NCBI GenBank assembly: GCA_963819075.1
Contig: CAWFUP010000002.1
Location: forward strand, 372,001-436,000
DNA: 64,000 bases
Origin: CAVQBJ01 sp963819075
GTDB taxonomy: Bacteria; Actinomycetota; Thermoleophilia; Solirubrobacterales; Solirubrobacteraceae
Direction: 5' to 3'
Below, one piece after another: positions 33,015 through 41,467 of the stretch (positions are counted from its first letter, which is position 1; each line of letters starts with the position of its first letter). The notes beneath the pieces are model-generated. The model was given only the letters and a program-made list of their open reading frames with translations. It was not told the DNA's origin and did no database searches. The position numbers and the translations under genes are program-made.

Positions 33015-33313
33015 TTGTTCGGAAGGACCTGCAAATGGGCGGGTTCTGAGTCGCCTCGCATTTCGCGCTCACGGCCCTGGTTTTCGAAGGAAGGAGGACG
33101 CCGCGCTCGTAGCGCAAGCCTTCGCGCATGACATCCCCGAGACCGCGGCCGGCGGCAGCGCCGAACCCCGGCGGTTAGCGCGGCGACGTGTAGGGCGGGG
33201 TCGAGGCGCTTGTCTGGATGTGGTGGTCCGCGAAGGACCTAACCGCACGTCACGGGGTGTGCCGCAGGCTCCGGCCTTGGGATTCGGGGCGGCTATCAGC
33301 CGCTCCGACCTTG
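33015..33313. other. Non-coding stretch right of the islands
   Basis: These 299 bases contain no gene that I can support. The first 65 bases resemble those after the intact tRNA-Lys (through GGTTTTCGAAG), and GGCCTTGGGATTC near 33273 is a further relative of the CCTTGGGTTT repeat. It is probably the original tRNA flank. Confidence 0.45.
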
Positions 33314-33520
33314 CTAAGACCGGAGGCCGGTCCGCTTCAGTAGCCGAGCGATCAGACCGGGGCCGCGTGGTTCCGCGGGCTGAGGGTCGATGAATGCCCC
33401 ATCGGGTTGCTCGTACTGCGCAAACTCCTTGCGTACCCGGTCGACAACCGGCGAAAGATAGAGCGGCTCGGCCCCGCTAGCGATTGATAGGGCCTGTTCC
33501 TCGCGACCGTCATCACTCAT
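33314..33520 (-). CDS. Small hypothetical protein (68 residues)
   Basis: A 68-residue soluble protein, acidic in the middle with a basic C-terminus (LIARLLKRTGLRS). The start is well supported: on the minus strand an AGGAG ribosome site lies 8 bases before the ATG. No motif or homologous family is recognised. It stands alone between the island boundary and the exporter operon, so context gives no function. Confidence 0.65.
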   Translation of the reverse strand: MSDDGREEQALSIASGAEPLYLSPVVDRVRKEFAQYEQPDGAFIDPQPAEPRGPGLIARLLKRTGLRS

Positions 33521-33890
33521 GAGCGTCTCCTATCAGGCCAACGCAGTGGGTGTCAACCGGTCGCAAGCTCGCGACTGCGGCAGCTGAATTAGCGGGTCAG
33601 GAGTCCGCAGCGCCGTACGCTGCGACGCCCCAGCCACAATTGGTCCGGGTCGCGGTGTTGCGTTCTGCTGCGCCCGGCCTTGGGTTTCTTGAGGCCCAAG
33701 GCCTTCGGGAGGTTCCACCGCTCCGTGGCGGCGCGAAGGCCCTGCGTGGGCTGGGTTGCAGTACTTTGTGCGTGGGGCTGCGGTAATGGTCGCTGTAGCG
33801 TCTCGAGGTGCGGGGGTCTGGTGGGCGGGGTGGTCAGGTCATCGAAGGCGCGGGGGGCCGGCTGGGGCCCGCACCGTTGGACCTTGCGGG
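33521..33890. other. Intergenic stretch before the exporter operon
   Basis: A 370-base region without a credible gene. It contains the perfect hairpin at 33676-33703 and a T/G-rich segment toward the end of the permease gene. Confidence 0.45.
33676..33703. terminator. GGCCTTGGG/CCCAAGGCC hairpin
   Basis: A perfect 9-bp stem (33676-33684 with 33695-33703) around a 10-base loop. It could terminate the exporter operon, which ends at 33891 on the minus strand. Its 5' arm and loop start (CCTTGGGTTT) match the 88-bp repeat units after tRNA-Lys, so it may instead be a dispersed repeat. Confidence 0.5.
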
Positions 33891-35098
33891 CTAGACGGAC
33901 CACAGGGCTTGGGTGGGTGAGAGGCGTGCGGCGCGTAGGGCGGGGATGAGTCCGGCGAGGGCGCCGATGAGGAGGGAGGCGGCGATGCCGCCGGCCCAGG
34001 CTTCGGTGGGGATGACGGTGGCCCAGTGCTTGGTGTGGGCGTAGACGGCGGTGGCGGCAGCGCCGAGCGCGACGCCGACGGCTCCGCCGAGCAGTCCGAG
34101 CAGGACGGCTTCGGAGAGGAACTGGGTACGGATGTGGCCTCTGGTGGCGCCGAGGGCGCGGCGCAGTCCGATCTCGGAGCGGCGTTCGAGGACGGAGATG
34201 ATCATGATGTTGGCGACTCCGACGGCGCCGACGAGGAGGGCGACGGCGCCGAGGCCGAGAAAGAGGCCGTTGAGGGCGCTCTTGGCGTCGGCTTGGGCGA
34301 CGAGGGCGTCGGAGGGCTGGCTAACGTTGACCTCGCTGGGGTTCTCGGGGTTGGCGGTGGCGGCGAGGAGGTTGTCGACAGTGTTGACGCGGTCGGTTTG
34401 GGCGCGAAGGTAGATGGTCGATGGGTGGCCGTCGAAGCCCAGGTAGTTCTGTGCCGCGGGGTAGCCGACGAGGACGGAGGTGTCGATGGCGGAGGTGAGC
34501 ACGGCGGGTTTGAGGATGCCGGCGAGGTAGAACCATTGGCCGCCGACCCAGATGCGTTCGTCGGGGTAGATGCGGTCGATGCCGAGTAGCTGGGCGGCGG
34601 TGGCGCCGAGTACGGCGACGGGTTCTTGGGCCGTGGCAGCGTTGAGGTAGTGGCCTTGGGCGACGGTGGTGGCGATGACCGGGAGGAGGTCGAGGGATGC
34701 GGCTTGGACGGACAGGCCGTTGGTGTCGACCGAGGGGATGTAGGGGGTGCGGTAGGCGTTGGTGCCGGTGACCGCCCCGGTGCTCTGCACCTGTTGCAGT
34801 CCGCCGATACGGCCGATCATGGCCGGCGCCGTGGTGGGCAGCTCGGCGGTGCCGCCGGTGAGGCTCTGCCCGTTGCTGACGGTGAGGAGGTTGGTGCCGA
34901 GCTGGTTGATCTCGTTGAGCAGGCCGGCCTGGGAGGAGGAGGACAAACCGAGCACTGCGACGATGGCGGCCACGCCGATGGCGATGCCGAGAGCGGACAG
35001 CCCGGCCCGCAACTTCCGGGTGCGTAGTCCGACCGTGGAGAGCCGGGTCAGGTCGGAGAGCTGGAGGCGTCTGCGGCTCGGGGTGGCGGTGGCGGTCA

Positions 35099-35102
<4 letters not shown>
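33891..35102 (-). CDS. MacB-like ABC transporter permease (FtsX domain)
   Basis: A 403-residue permease with the MacB layout: one N-terminal helix (about 38-60), a periplasmic core domain (about 65-270) and three C-terminal helices (about 280-395). The FtsX signature RRSEIGLRRALGATRGHIRTQFLSEAVLLGLLGG follows the second helix. Unlike Escherichia coli MacB, the ATPase is a separate gene, as in LolCDE- and Gram-positive-type systems. It acts as a mechanotransmission pump with the ATPase and adaptor encoded just upstream. Likely substrates are antimicrobial peptides, lipoproteins or small toxic molecules. Its ATG overlaps the ATPase stop. Confidence 0.9.
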
Positions 35103-35952
<850 letters not shown>

Positions 35953-35956
<4 letters not shown>

Positions 35957-37098
35957 GTTGCCGGGACCACTACTTCTTGGCTTGCGGCCAGCCCCGAACC
36001 GGTGACCTGCACCAACCCTTCGGCGTCGTCGAACAGTCCGAGCGAGACCGGTACGAGATGGTCGGTCGCGCCGGCGCCGACGACCTCGACCGCGTAGCCG
36101 CCGCTGGACTGGGCCAGAAGCGCGGTCACGGGCACCACCAGGGCATTAGGCACGCTGGCGGTGGTGATACCGACCTGCACCGGCGCCTGATCCCACGTGC
36201 CGGTAGCGGCCGGGTCAGAGGGGGTGACCCCGACGGTGATGGTCGGTGTGCTCCCCGGGGAGCAGGTGTCCGTTCCCGGCGCGGCGGAGCTGGATCCCGA
36301 CCCGCCGGACCCGGAGCTCGATGGGCAGGTGGCGACCGCGCCCACCGAGGAGACCACCCCTGGGGTGATGTGGTTGTTGGGCAGGGTGATCGTCACCTTG
36401 TCCCCGACCGCCACATCGGTCTGTTGCGAGGCGTCCAACGCCACCTGCACCTGGCGCGCTGTCGAGGTCGCCTGCATCACCGTCTGGCCGGGCTGGGCGC
36501 GTCCGGCGAGCTGGACTGACAGGGCCGTCACCCGCATCGCGGTGGGTTCGAACACCGCCTGGCCGAGAGTCAGCGTGCCGTTCTGGGTCACCCCCAGCGC
36601 AGCCTGCAGCTTCTCCACGGCCGCGGTGGTGCCCCACCCGAAGAAGGCGGAAGTTGGGCTGAGCTGGGCCGGGGTGGCATAGCCGAGCGCCACCAGATCC
36701 GCGTTGAGCTCGGCCACATCAGGGCCGCTCGCCCCGGCCGATAGGGTCCGATAGGCGGGTGTCGAGCCATACAGCAACACCGCCGGGCTGTCGTTGACCC
36801 GGTAGAGCCCCCGACCCTGAGAGATCACCTGGCCGACCGCGGGCAGCTGGGTGTACGTCCCGCGGGCCTGGCCGATCACGAAGTACGGCGATCCGTCCGA
36901 TCGCGCCCGGTAGGTCAGGGTCCCAGGCTGGGAGACCATCGCCGAGAGCGTCCGCTTCTCCACGTTCGCGGTATTCGCCGGAGACTGCTGTGCGGCCAGC
37001 GCCTGTTGCTTCGCACCGGACGCGACGACCACGCCGCCGGTGACGGTCAGGGCAGCCAGGACGGCCGCTGCGCCCAGCACCCAGGTCTTGCGCCTCAT
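35953..37098 (-). CDS. Periplasmic-adaptor-like protein with peptidoglycan-binding domain
   Basis: A 381-residue secreted or membrane-anchored subunit: a signal-anchor helix at residues 6-27, a peptidoglycan-binding (PGBD) segment at about 100-160 (LSAGASGPDVAELNADLVALGY, GWGTTAAVEKLQAALGV), then beta-barrel and membrane-proximal domains of the HlyD/MacA type (about 170-381). A Ser/Gly-rich loop interrupts the barrel. In Gram-positive systems such proteins link the MacB-like pump to the cell wall. ATG 37098 (MRRKTWVLGAAAV) is preferred over an upstream start that would overlap the lipoprotein gene extensively. Confidence 0.87.
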
Positions 37099-37634
37099 CG
37101 TTGGACCCCCGCTGCCGCTGCCGAATCGCGGCACTTCTGCATCGCGGCCTTGAGAATGCTCCGGCCACTGCTCGTTGCGGCGGATGGGATTCGATTCGTG
37201 TCGACGAGGGGCTGACCATTGGCGGGGTCCGGAAAGTCGTTCACGCCGTTGGCGCGGATGCACCGGGCGAACTCGAGGGCGGCCTGCATCTGCTGGGGGC
37301 TCCGCGGGCTGCCCATGAACCCCGCTGGCTCCAGGTTCTTGCACGCGCTGAGGGCCTGCGTGAACACCGGCGCGTTCGGGTCCAGCGACGAGCCGTTCGC
37401 TATCTCATCGATGGTGAACTCGCCCGACGCGCCCGGGTCTGGGAACTTGCTGACCCCGTTGTTGCGCATGCACTGGGCGAACTTCACCGCCTTCTGAGCG
37501 TTGGCGGCAGTGTTGTTGCCGCCGCCGCTGCCGCCCGTGCTGGTACCGCCAGGTGCGCTTGAACCGCACGCGCTGATCAGGGTGGCCATGGCGATCAGGG
37601 CAAGGGCGGCCAGCGGCCGTCGCTTTCTACTCAT
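37095..37634 (-). CDS. Lipoprotein with duplicated CMRNNG-type motif
   Basis: A 179-residue lipoprotein with lipobox LISACGSS at residues 19-26, so it is membrane-anchored outside the cell. The mature part holds two similar repeats: KFAQCMRNNGVSKFPDP (about 51-67) and EFARCIRANGVNDFPDP (about 121-137). A later Cys follows each repeat (LSACKNLEP, MQKCRDS), suggesting two disulfide-closed units. A GGAGAA ribosome site precedes the ATG. It is the first gene of the exporter operon and overlaps the adaptor by 4 bases, so it may be a substrate-binding or sensing part. Confidence 0.85.
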   Translation of the reverse strand: MSRKRRPLAALALIAMATLISACGSSAPGGTSTGGSGGGNNTAANAQKAVKFAQCMRNNGVSKFPDPGASGEFTIDEIANGSSLDPNAPVFTQALSACKNLEPAGFMGSPRSPQQMQAALEFARCIRANGVNDFPDPANGQPLVDTNRIPSAATSSGRSILKAAMQKCRDSAAAAGVQR

Positions 37635-37937
37635 GTGTTCTCCCGCGGGTAGTTGCGTGCGTTGACATCAAGGCTGTGCCGGGGCGCGACCGGGAGCGAG
37701 TAGCAACGGCGGGCGATGACTGCCGGCGCCTGTCCCTGCTGCGGCCACCTGACCGCCGACACGTAGGTGCGGTGCTCGTCGTTGAGCATGCGGGCCTTGT
37801 TTTTCAGCGAGTGGCGAGCTGCTGTTCGTGCCGGGTTGCTGTAGGCCACGCCTCGCAGTCAAGACATCCGGGTGTTGCCAGCACGTATGCGGTTTTCGAT
37901 ACGCCGACGATATGTTCCGGCTGCGATCATCGAGAGC
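37635..37937. promoter_or_regulatory. Divergent control region, exporter operon versus two-component genes
   Basis: A 303-base gap between the divergent lipoprotein gene and response regulator. It should contain both promoters and probably the binding site of the response regulator. Candidate sites are not resolvable by eye; short near-repeats around 37885-37915 (GTATGCGGTTTTCGATACGCC) are the only suggestive feature. Confidence 0.4.
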
Positions 37938-38621
37938 ATGCGTGTGCTGATCGTCGAGGACGAGCCCTACATGGCAGAAGCCATCCGCGATGGCCTCCGC
38001 TTGGAGGCGATCGCGGCCGATGTGGCCGGTGACGGCGACACCGCTGTGGAGCTGCTGAGCGTCAACGCCTACGACATCGCCGTCCTCGACCGAGACATCC
38101 CGGGACCTACCGGTGACGAGATCGCCCAACGCATCGTCGCCTGCGGCAGCGGCATGCCGATCCTCATGCTCACCGCCGCCGACCGGCTCGACGACAAGGC
38201 CTCCGGGTTCGAGCTCGGCGCCGACGACTACCTCACCAAGCCGTTCGAACTCCGAGAACTCGTGCTCCGCCTCAGAGCGCTCGACCGCAGGCGCGCCCAC
38301 CACAGGCCACCTGTGCGAGAGATCGCAGGCTTGCGGCTGGATCCGTTTCGCCGCGAGGTCTACCGCGACGGCCGCCACGTCGCGCTGACCCGCAAGCAGT
38401 TCGCCGTGCTCGAAGTCCTCGTCGCCGCCGAAGGCGGTGTCGTCAGCGCCGAAGAGCTCCTGAAACGGGCGTGGGATCAGAACGCCGACCCGTTCACCAA
38501 CGCCGTGCGCATCACGGTCTCAGCCCTGCGCAAACGCCTCGGCGAACCCTGGATCATCGCCACCATGGCCGGCGCCGGCTACCGCATCGACACCGGTCAC
38601 CGGGGAGGAGACGGTGGATAG
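37938..38621 (+). CDS. OmpR/PhoB-family response regulator
   Basis: A 227-residue regulator. The receiver domain (1-115) has the acidic pair in VLIVEDEPYMAEAI, the phosphoacceptor Asp in DIAVLDRDIPGPTGDE, Thr in MLTAADR and Lys in YLTKPFEL. The winged-helix output domain (about 130-222) contains LTRKQFAVLEVLVAAEGGVVSAEELL and VRITVSALRKRLGEP. ATG 37938 (MRVLIVEDEP) is the receiver start; an earlier ATG at 37872 would add an unrelated 22 residues. It overlaps the kinase gene by 8 bases. Position suggests that it controls the divergent MacAB-like operon. Confidence 0.92.
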   Translation: MRVLIVEDEPYMAEAIRDGLRLEAIAADVAGDGDTAVELLSVNAYDIAVLDRDIPGPTGDEIAQRIVACGSGMPILMLTAADRLDDKASGFELGADDYLTKPFELRELVLRLRALDRRRAHHRPPVREIAGLRLDPFRREVYRDGRHVALTRKQFAVLEVLVAAEGGVVSAEELLKRAWDQNADPFTNAVRITVSALRKRLGEPWIIATMAGAGYRIDTGHRGGDGG

Positions 38622-39729
38622 AGCCCCTGGCCTGAGCGTTCGCCTCAAGCTCACCCTCAGCTACGCCGGCTTCCTCATGATCGCAGGTGCCTTGCTGCTC
38701 GCGGCCGTGTGGGTGTTCCTCCTGCGTTACGTCCCCGACCGCGCATTCATTGTCCCCGGCTCCACTGGCACCTCCTTGCGTGGTGTTTTTCCCGTCCGGT
38801 CCAGCCTCCTTCACGTTTTCGCTCCGAGGGCAGCGGCAGTGTTGGCGTTCCTGCTGGTATTCGGCCTGCTGGGCGGGTGGCTGCTCGCCGGCCGGATGCT
38901 CGCCCCCCTGGCCCGCATCACCGACGCCACACGCACGGCTGCGACCGGATCGCTCGCCCCCCGAATCCGGCTACCGGGCCGCAAAGACGAGTTCCGCGAA
39001 CTCGCCGACGCCTTCGACGCCATGCTCGCGCGACTCGAGGCGCACGTCGCCGAACAGCAGAGATTCGCAGCCAACGCCTCCCACGAATTACGCACCCCAC
39101 TGGCGATCACCCAGACGCTTCTCGGCGTCGCCCGCAACGATCAGAACCGAGACAACGACGAACTTGTCGAGCGCCTCCACGTCGTCAACACCCGAGCGAT
39201 CGACCTCACCGAAGCATTGCTCCTGCTCAGCCGCGCCGACCAGCGGTCCTTCACCCCGGAACACGTCGACCTGTCCCTCATCGCGGAGGAAGCCACGGAA
39301 ACGCTGATCCCCTTCGCAGAAGAACGCGCCGTCACCGTCGAGACCTCCGGCGACATGACCCCCACCATCGGCTCCCATGCGCTCCTGCTGCAGTTGAGTA
39401 CGAACCTCGTGCACAACGCGATCGTCCACAATCTGCCCGAACAGGGCACCGTTTGGGTCACGACGAGCGTTCACCCCAAGACTGTGGTGCTCGCGGTCGA
39501 GAACACCGGCGAGAAGCTCAGCCCCCAGCTAGTTGCCACGCTTGTCGAGCCGTTTCAGCGCGGCACCGAACGCATACGCACCGACCACGCAGGTGACGGC
39601 CTCGGCCTGGCAATCGTCAAGAGCATCACCCAAGCACACGACGGAACCCTCACCCTCACCCCCCGGTCCGCCGGCGGGCTCTGCGTCACCGTGCAACTAC
39701 CCGCCGCGCCACCGCAGAGTGGCAGATGA
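38614..39729 (+). CDS. Sensor histidine kinase
   Basis: A 371-residue membrane kinase with two transmembrane helices (about 10-38 and 68-93) around a short 30-residue outer loop, a HAMP segment, and a HisKA domain with the phospho-His in FAANASHELRTPLAITQ. The HATPase domain has N-box NLVHNAIVHN and G-box GDGLGLAIVKSITQAHDG. The short sensor loop suggests sensing within the membrane, as in kinases that guard against envelope-active compounds. GTG 38614 is preceded by GGAGGAG and overlaps the regulator gene, so the pair is co-translated. Confidence 0.92.
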   Translation: MDRAPGLSVRLKLTLSYAGFLMIAGALLLAAVWVFLLRYVPDRAFIVPGSTGTSLRGVFPVRSSLLHVFAPRAAAVLAFLLVFGLLGGWLLAGRMLAPLARITDATRTAATGSLAPRIRLPGRKDEFRELADAFDAMLARLEAHVAEQQRFAANASHELRTPLAITQTLLGVARNDQNRDNDELVERLHVVNTRAIDLTEALLLLSRADQRSFTPEHVDLSLIAEEATETLIPFAEERAVTVETSGDMTPTIGSHALLLQLSTNLVHNAIVHNLPEQGTVWVTTSVHPKTVVLAVENTGEKLSPQLVATLVEPFQRGTERIRTDHAGDGLGLAIVKSITQAHDGTLTLTPRSAGGLCVTVQLPAAPPQSGR

Positions 39730-40306
39730 CGATGCCGGGCTCTGCTCAAGATGCGCGGCGGCGCGCCGGGCACACGTGCAGCGCCCGCGGGGCAGCTTGT
39801 TCGGCCGAAGGTCAGGCGCAGACACAAGCTCGGCGCGCTGGCGGTGGCCGCTCAGAGCCCGACCTTCGGGCGCCGGCTCCCCCGCGGCGCGAAGGTGGCG
39901 CTGCTCCTCGCTCAGGTCAGAGCGAGGAAGACGAACGTCAAGCGCTGATCGGGATCGGGGGCTCGCCCGCTATCCCGCCACCATGACGTCTGCTCCGCCG
40001 TCTCGTAGGTGGCTTTGGCACGGACATCGCGCGTGGCGAGGCTCACGCCGTGCTCGACGGCCGCGAGCGCGGTGAGCGCGTCATGCACCGCTCCGCCCGC
40101 GATCCCCAGCTGACTGAGCACGGCGGGAAGCCGAGCTGCGACTTCCTGTCAAGGACAAACGGTCCACCCAATCCGCTGCGCGGTCGCTGCTGCCGGCGAT
40201 ACCTGCTATAGCGAGTGGTTCGGGCGTCTCCGAAAGCTCTGTCTGTGAGACGAGCCCAGCCTCTCACGCTGACGGTTGCGCTTCACCTGCACTCAAGGAG
40301 GCAGTG
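39730..40306. other. Gene-poor stretch with a PIN-domain remnant
   Basis: No intact gene is visible in these 577 bases. The minus strand carries the C-terminal piece of a PIN toxin (39912-40121). A plus-strand frame at 39751-39948 has no ribosome site and no recognised family. The end contains the ribosome site of the next small gene. Confidence 0.5.
39912..40121 (-). pseudogene. C-terminal remnant of a VapC-like PIN-domain toxin
   Basis: The 69-residue frame contains GIAGGAVHDALTALAAVEHGV and SLATRDVRAKATYETA, the last third of a VapC PIN ribonuclease with the late catalytic Asp. The first two thirds, including the N-terminal acidic residues, are missing and no antitoxin is next to it. Related sequence continues upstream only in a shifted frame, so it is a decayed toxin-antitoxin module, not a functional nuclease. 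Confidence 0.6.
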
Positions 40307-40525
40307 ATGCCAGCCAGATCCCAGTCGTCGGCGTCGGCCCAGGGCGCCGAACGTCGCCAAAGCGCCATGGAACGGCGGGCCGCTCAGGTCGCCGCGCTCT
40401 CCGCGCAGCAGTCCAACCTCAAGCGCGAAGCCGCCGAGCGCCAAGTCAGGCGTGATAAGAAGGCCAAGAGCAAAGCGCCGTCGGCGGCCCCGCGCCAGGC
40501 GGGCCGGCGCAGCAACGCACGCTGA
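40307..40525 (+). CDS. Small basic helical protein (72 residues)
   Basis: A 72-residue protein rich in Arg, Lys, Gln and Ala. It is predicted as one long helix or coiled coil (about residues 10-55) with a basic Lys/Arg tail. An excellent AAGGAGG ribosome site lies 6 bases before the ATG; a GTG directly upstream is less well placed. The strong start makes a real gene likely. Basic composition would suit nucleic-acid or ribosome binding, but no family is recognised. Confidence 0.6.
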   Translation: MPARSQSSASAQGAERRQSAMERRAAQVAALSAQQSNLKREAAERQVRRDKKAKSKAPSAAPRQAGRRSNAR

Positions 40526-40838
40526 TCGGCCCCCGCCACCACCGAGCGTAGGCAGCGCAGCATCGGAGGTCCGTTGCTGCGCCGGACCGCGCTGAGCTGC
40601 CTCGGAGCGGCGCTGCTGATCGTCACCGCGACGATCGGCTCGCGCGCCAGCGGTTCGGCCGGACGCCCGCGAGGTCGAGGACCGGATCCCGCTCACACCG
40701 GGGCCACGCCTGCTCTCGCGTTGCGAGGGTTCAGGAAGTGCCTGCAAACGGGCGCCCTATCGAACAAACGTCTAGAACGACCCCACGGCGGCACTGGTCG
40801 CGTCCAACGCGGCCGATTCCCCTCGGATACACCTGAGC
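40526..40838. other. Leader region upstream of the riboswitch
   Basis: About 310 bases without a supported gene. A TTG start at 40574 after GGAGG opens a signal-peptide-like stretch, but that frame runs on into the riboswitch and loses coding character. The promoter for the riboswitch transcript should lie here. Confidence 0.4.
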
Positions 40839-40918
40839 GGCACCTTCGCAAGAGAGCACCCCCGCCGCGAGGCGGGTCCGCAAAGCCACGGGTCTCCGCC
40901 GGAGACAGCCGAGCTGCC
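40839..40918 (+). ncRNA. Probable cyclic-di-GMP-I (GEMM) riboswitch
   Basis: A stem CCCGCC/GGCGGG (40861-40866 with 40871-40876) is capped by a GNRA tetraloop, GCGA. The conserved GCAAAGCC block follows at 40880-40887, then a second stem GTCTCC/GGAGAC (40892-40897 with 40901-40906) and AGCCGAGCTGCC (40907-40918). The order GNRA hairpin, GCAAAGCC, hairpin, AGCC-G-TGCC matches the GEMM-I consensus; the 5' strand (GAGAGCACC) is a weaker match to GGCAAACC. It lies 75 bases before a small exported-protein gene, the usual position. GEMM-I variants can also bind 3',3'-cGAMP. Confidence 0.7.
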
Positions 40919-40971
40919 AATGGAGTCACGGGATTGCCCACCGTCCCGAGGTATTCGTTGAAGAGGGTCTG

Positions 40972-40984
40972 CTCCTAGTAGGAG
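40972..40984 (+). promoter_or_regulatory. SD-sequestering hairpin before the exported-protein gene
   Basis: CTCCT (40972-40976) pairs with AGGAG (40980-40984) around a 3-base loop, and AGGAG is the ribosome site of the GTG at 40993. Folding would block initiation. Together with the riboswitch 54 bases upstream it forms a plausible translational expression platform. Confidence 0.6.
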
Positions 40985-40992
40985 AAGGCACT

Positions 40993-41382
40993 GTGAAGAG
41001 GAAGAACCGGAGAATCATTGGCGCCATCGCGCTGATCGCCGCCCTGGCGGCCGGAGGCGTCGCCTTCACCGCGGGCCAGACGCTGCCGACGGACACCGCT
41101 GGGTACGGACACGTTACCGTCACCGGTGGCTTCAATGTCAGTGACATCAGCAACACCCTGAACGCCATGGGTACGGAGATCACCTCCGTCCAGCTGACCT
41201 TCGCGAGCGCCGTGCCGGTCGGCGACACGGTCACCGCCGGCTTCGACGACGAGACGGCCCTCGACGCGTGCACCACGAGCGACCAGACGGTCTACGCCTG
41301 TGCCGTCACGCACGGCACAGGGGCCGGCAGCTTCGAACCTACCGCAGGATCCGGGGGCTTCGCCGTCGCAGTCCATCACTAA
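40993..41382 (+). CDS. Small exported protein, SipW-substrate/TasA-like candidate
   Basis: A 129-residue protein with a signal peptide (basic KRKNRR, then a hydrophobic stretch to about residue 28) and a beta-rich mature part. The layout GGVAFTAGQTLPTDTAGYG, then VSDISNTLNAMGTEITSVQLTF and a Cys pair near ALDACTTSDQTVYACAV, resembles small actinobacterial secreted proteins found beside SipW-type signal peptidases, by analogy with TasA/camelysin matrix proteins. No enzymatic motif is present. A probable c-di-GMP riboswitch and an SD hairpin precede it, and a signal peptidase gene follows. A biofilm or surface role is inferred. Confidence 0.75.
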   Translation: MKRKNRRIIGAIALIAALAAGGVAFTAGQTLPTDTAGYGHVTVTGGFNVSDISNTLNAMGTEITSVQLTFASAVPVGDTVTAGFDDETALDACTTSDQTVYACAVTHGTGAGSFEPTAGSGGFAVAVHH

Positions 41383-41438
41383 GCACGATCGCTCTGGCGG
41401 GGGAGCGCGGGCGCTGCCCGCGCTCCCCCCGATCGTGC
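41383..41438 (+). terminator. Long two-part hairpin between the exported-protein and signal peptidase genes
   Basis: Directly after the stop, an outer 9-bp stem (41383-41391 with 41430-41438) and an inner 14-bp GC stem (41399-41412 with 41416-41429) close on a 3-base loop, with a 7-base bulge on the 5' side only. It lies inside the presumed operon, so it may act as an attenuator or mRNA-stability barrier that favours the exported protein over the peptidase. Confidence 0.65.
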
Positions 41439-41467
41439 AGGCGGGACAGCAGGAATGACGAGTCATC

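Noticed and set aside
29848..33061. Minus-strand frames containing GPCRNRTYNLGL near both tRNA fragments
   Set aside because: This string is the antisense translation of the tRNA T-arm region and is a well-known false protein signature, not an integrase.
40574..40978. 134-codon frame with signal-peptide-like start upstream of the riboswitch
   Set aside because: It has GGAGG before a TTG, but it reads straight through the structured riboswitch and loses coding character after about 30 residues.
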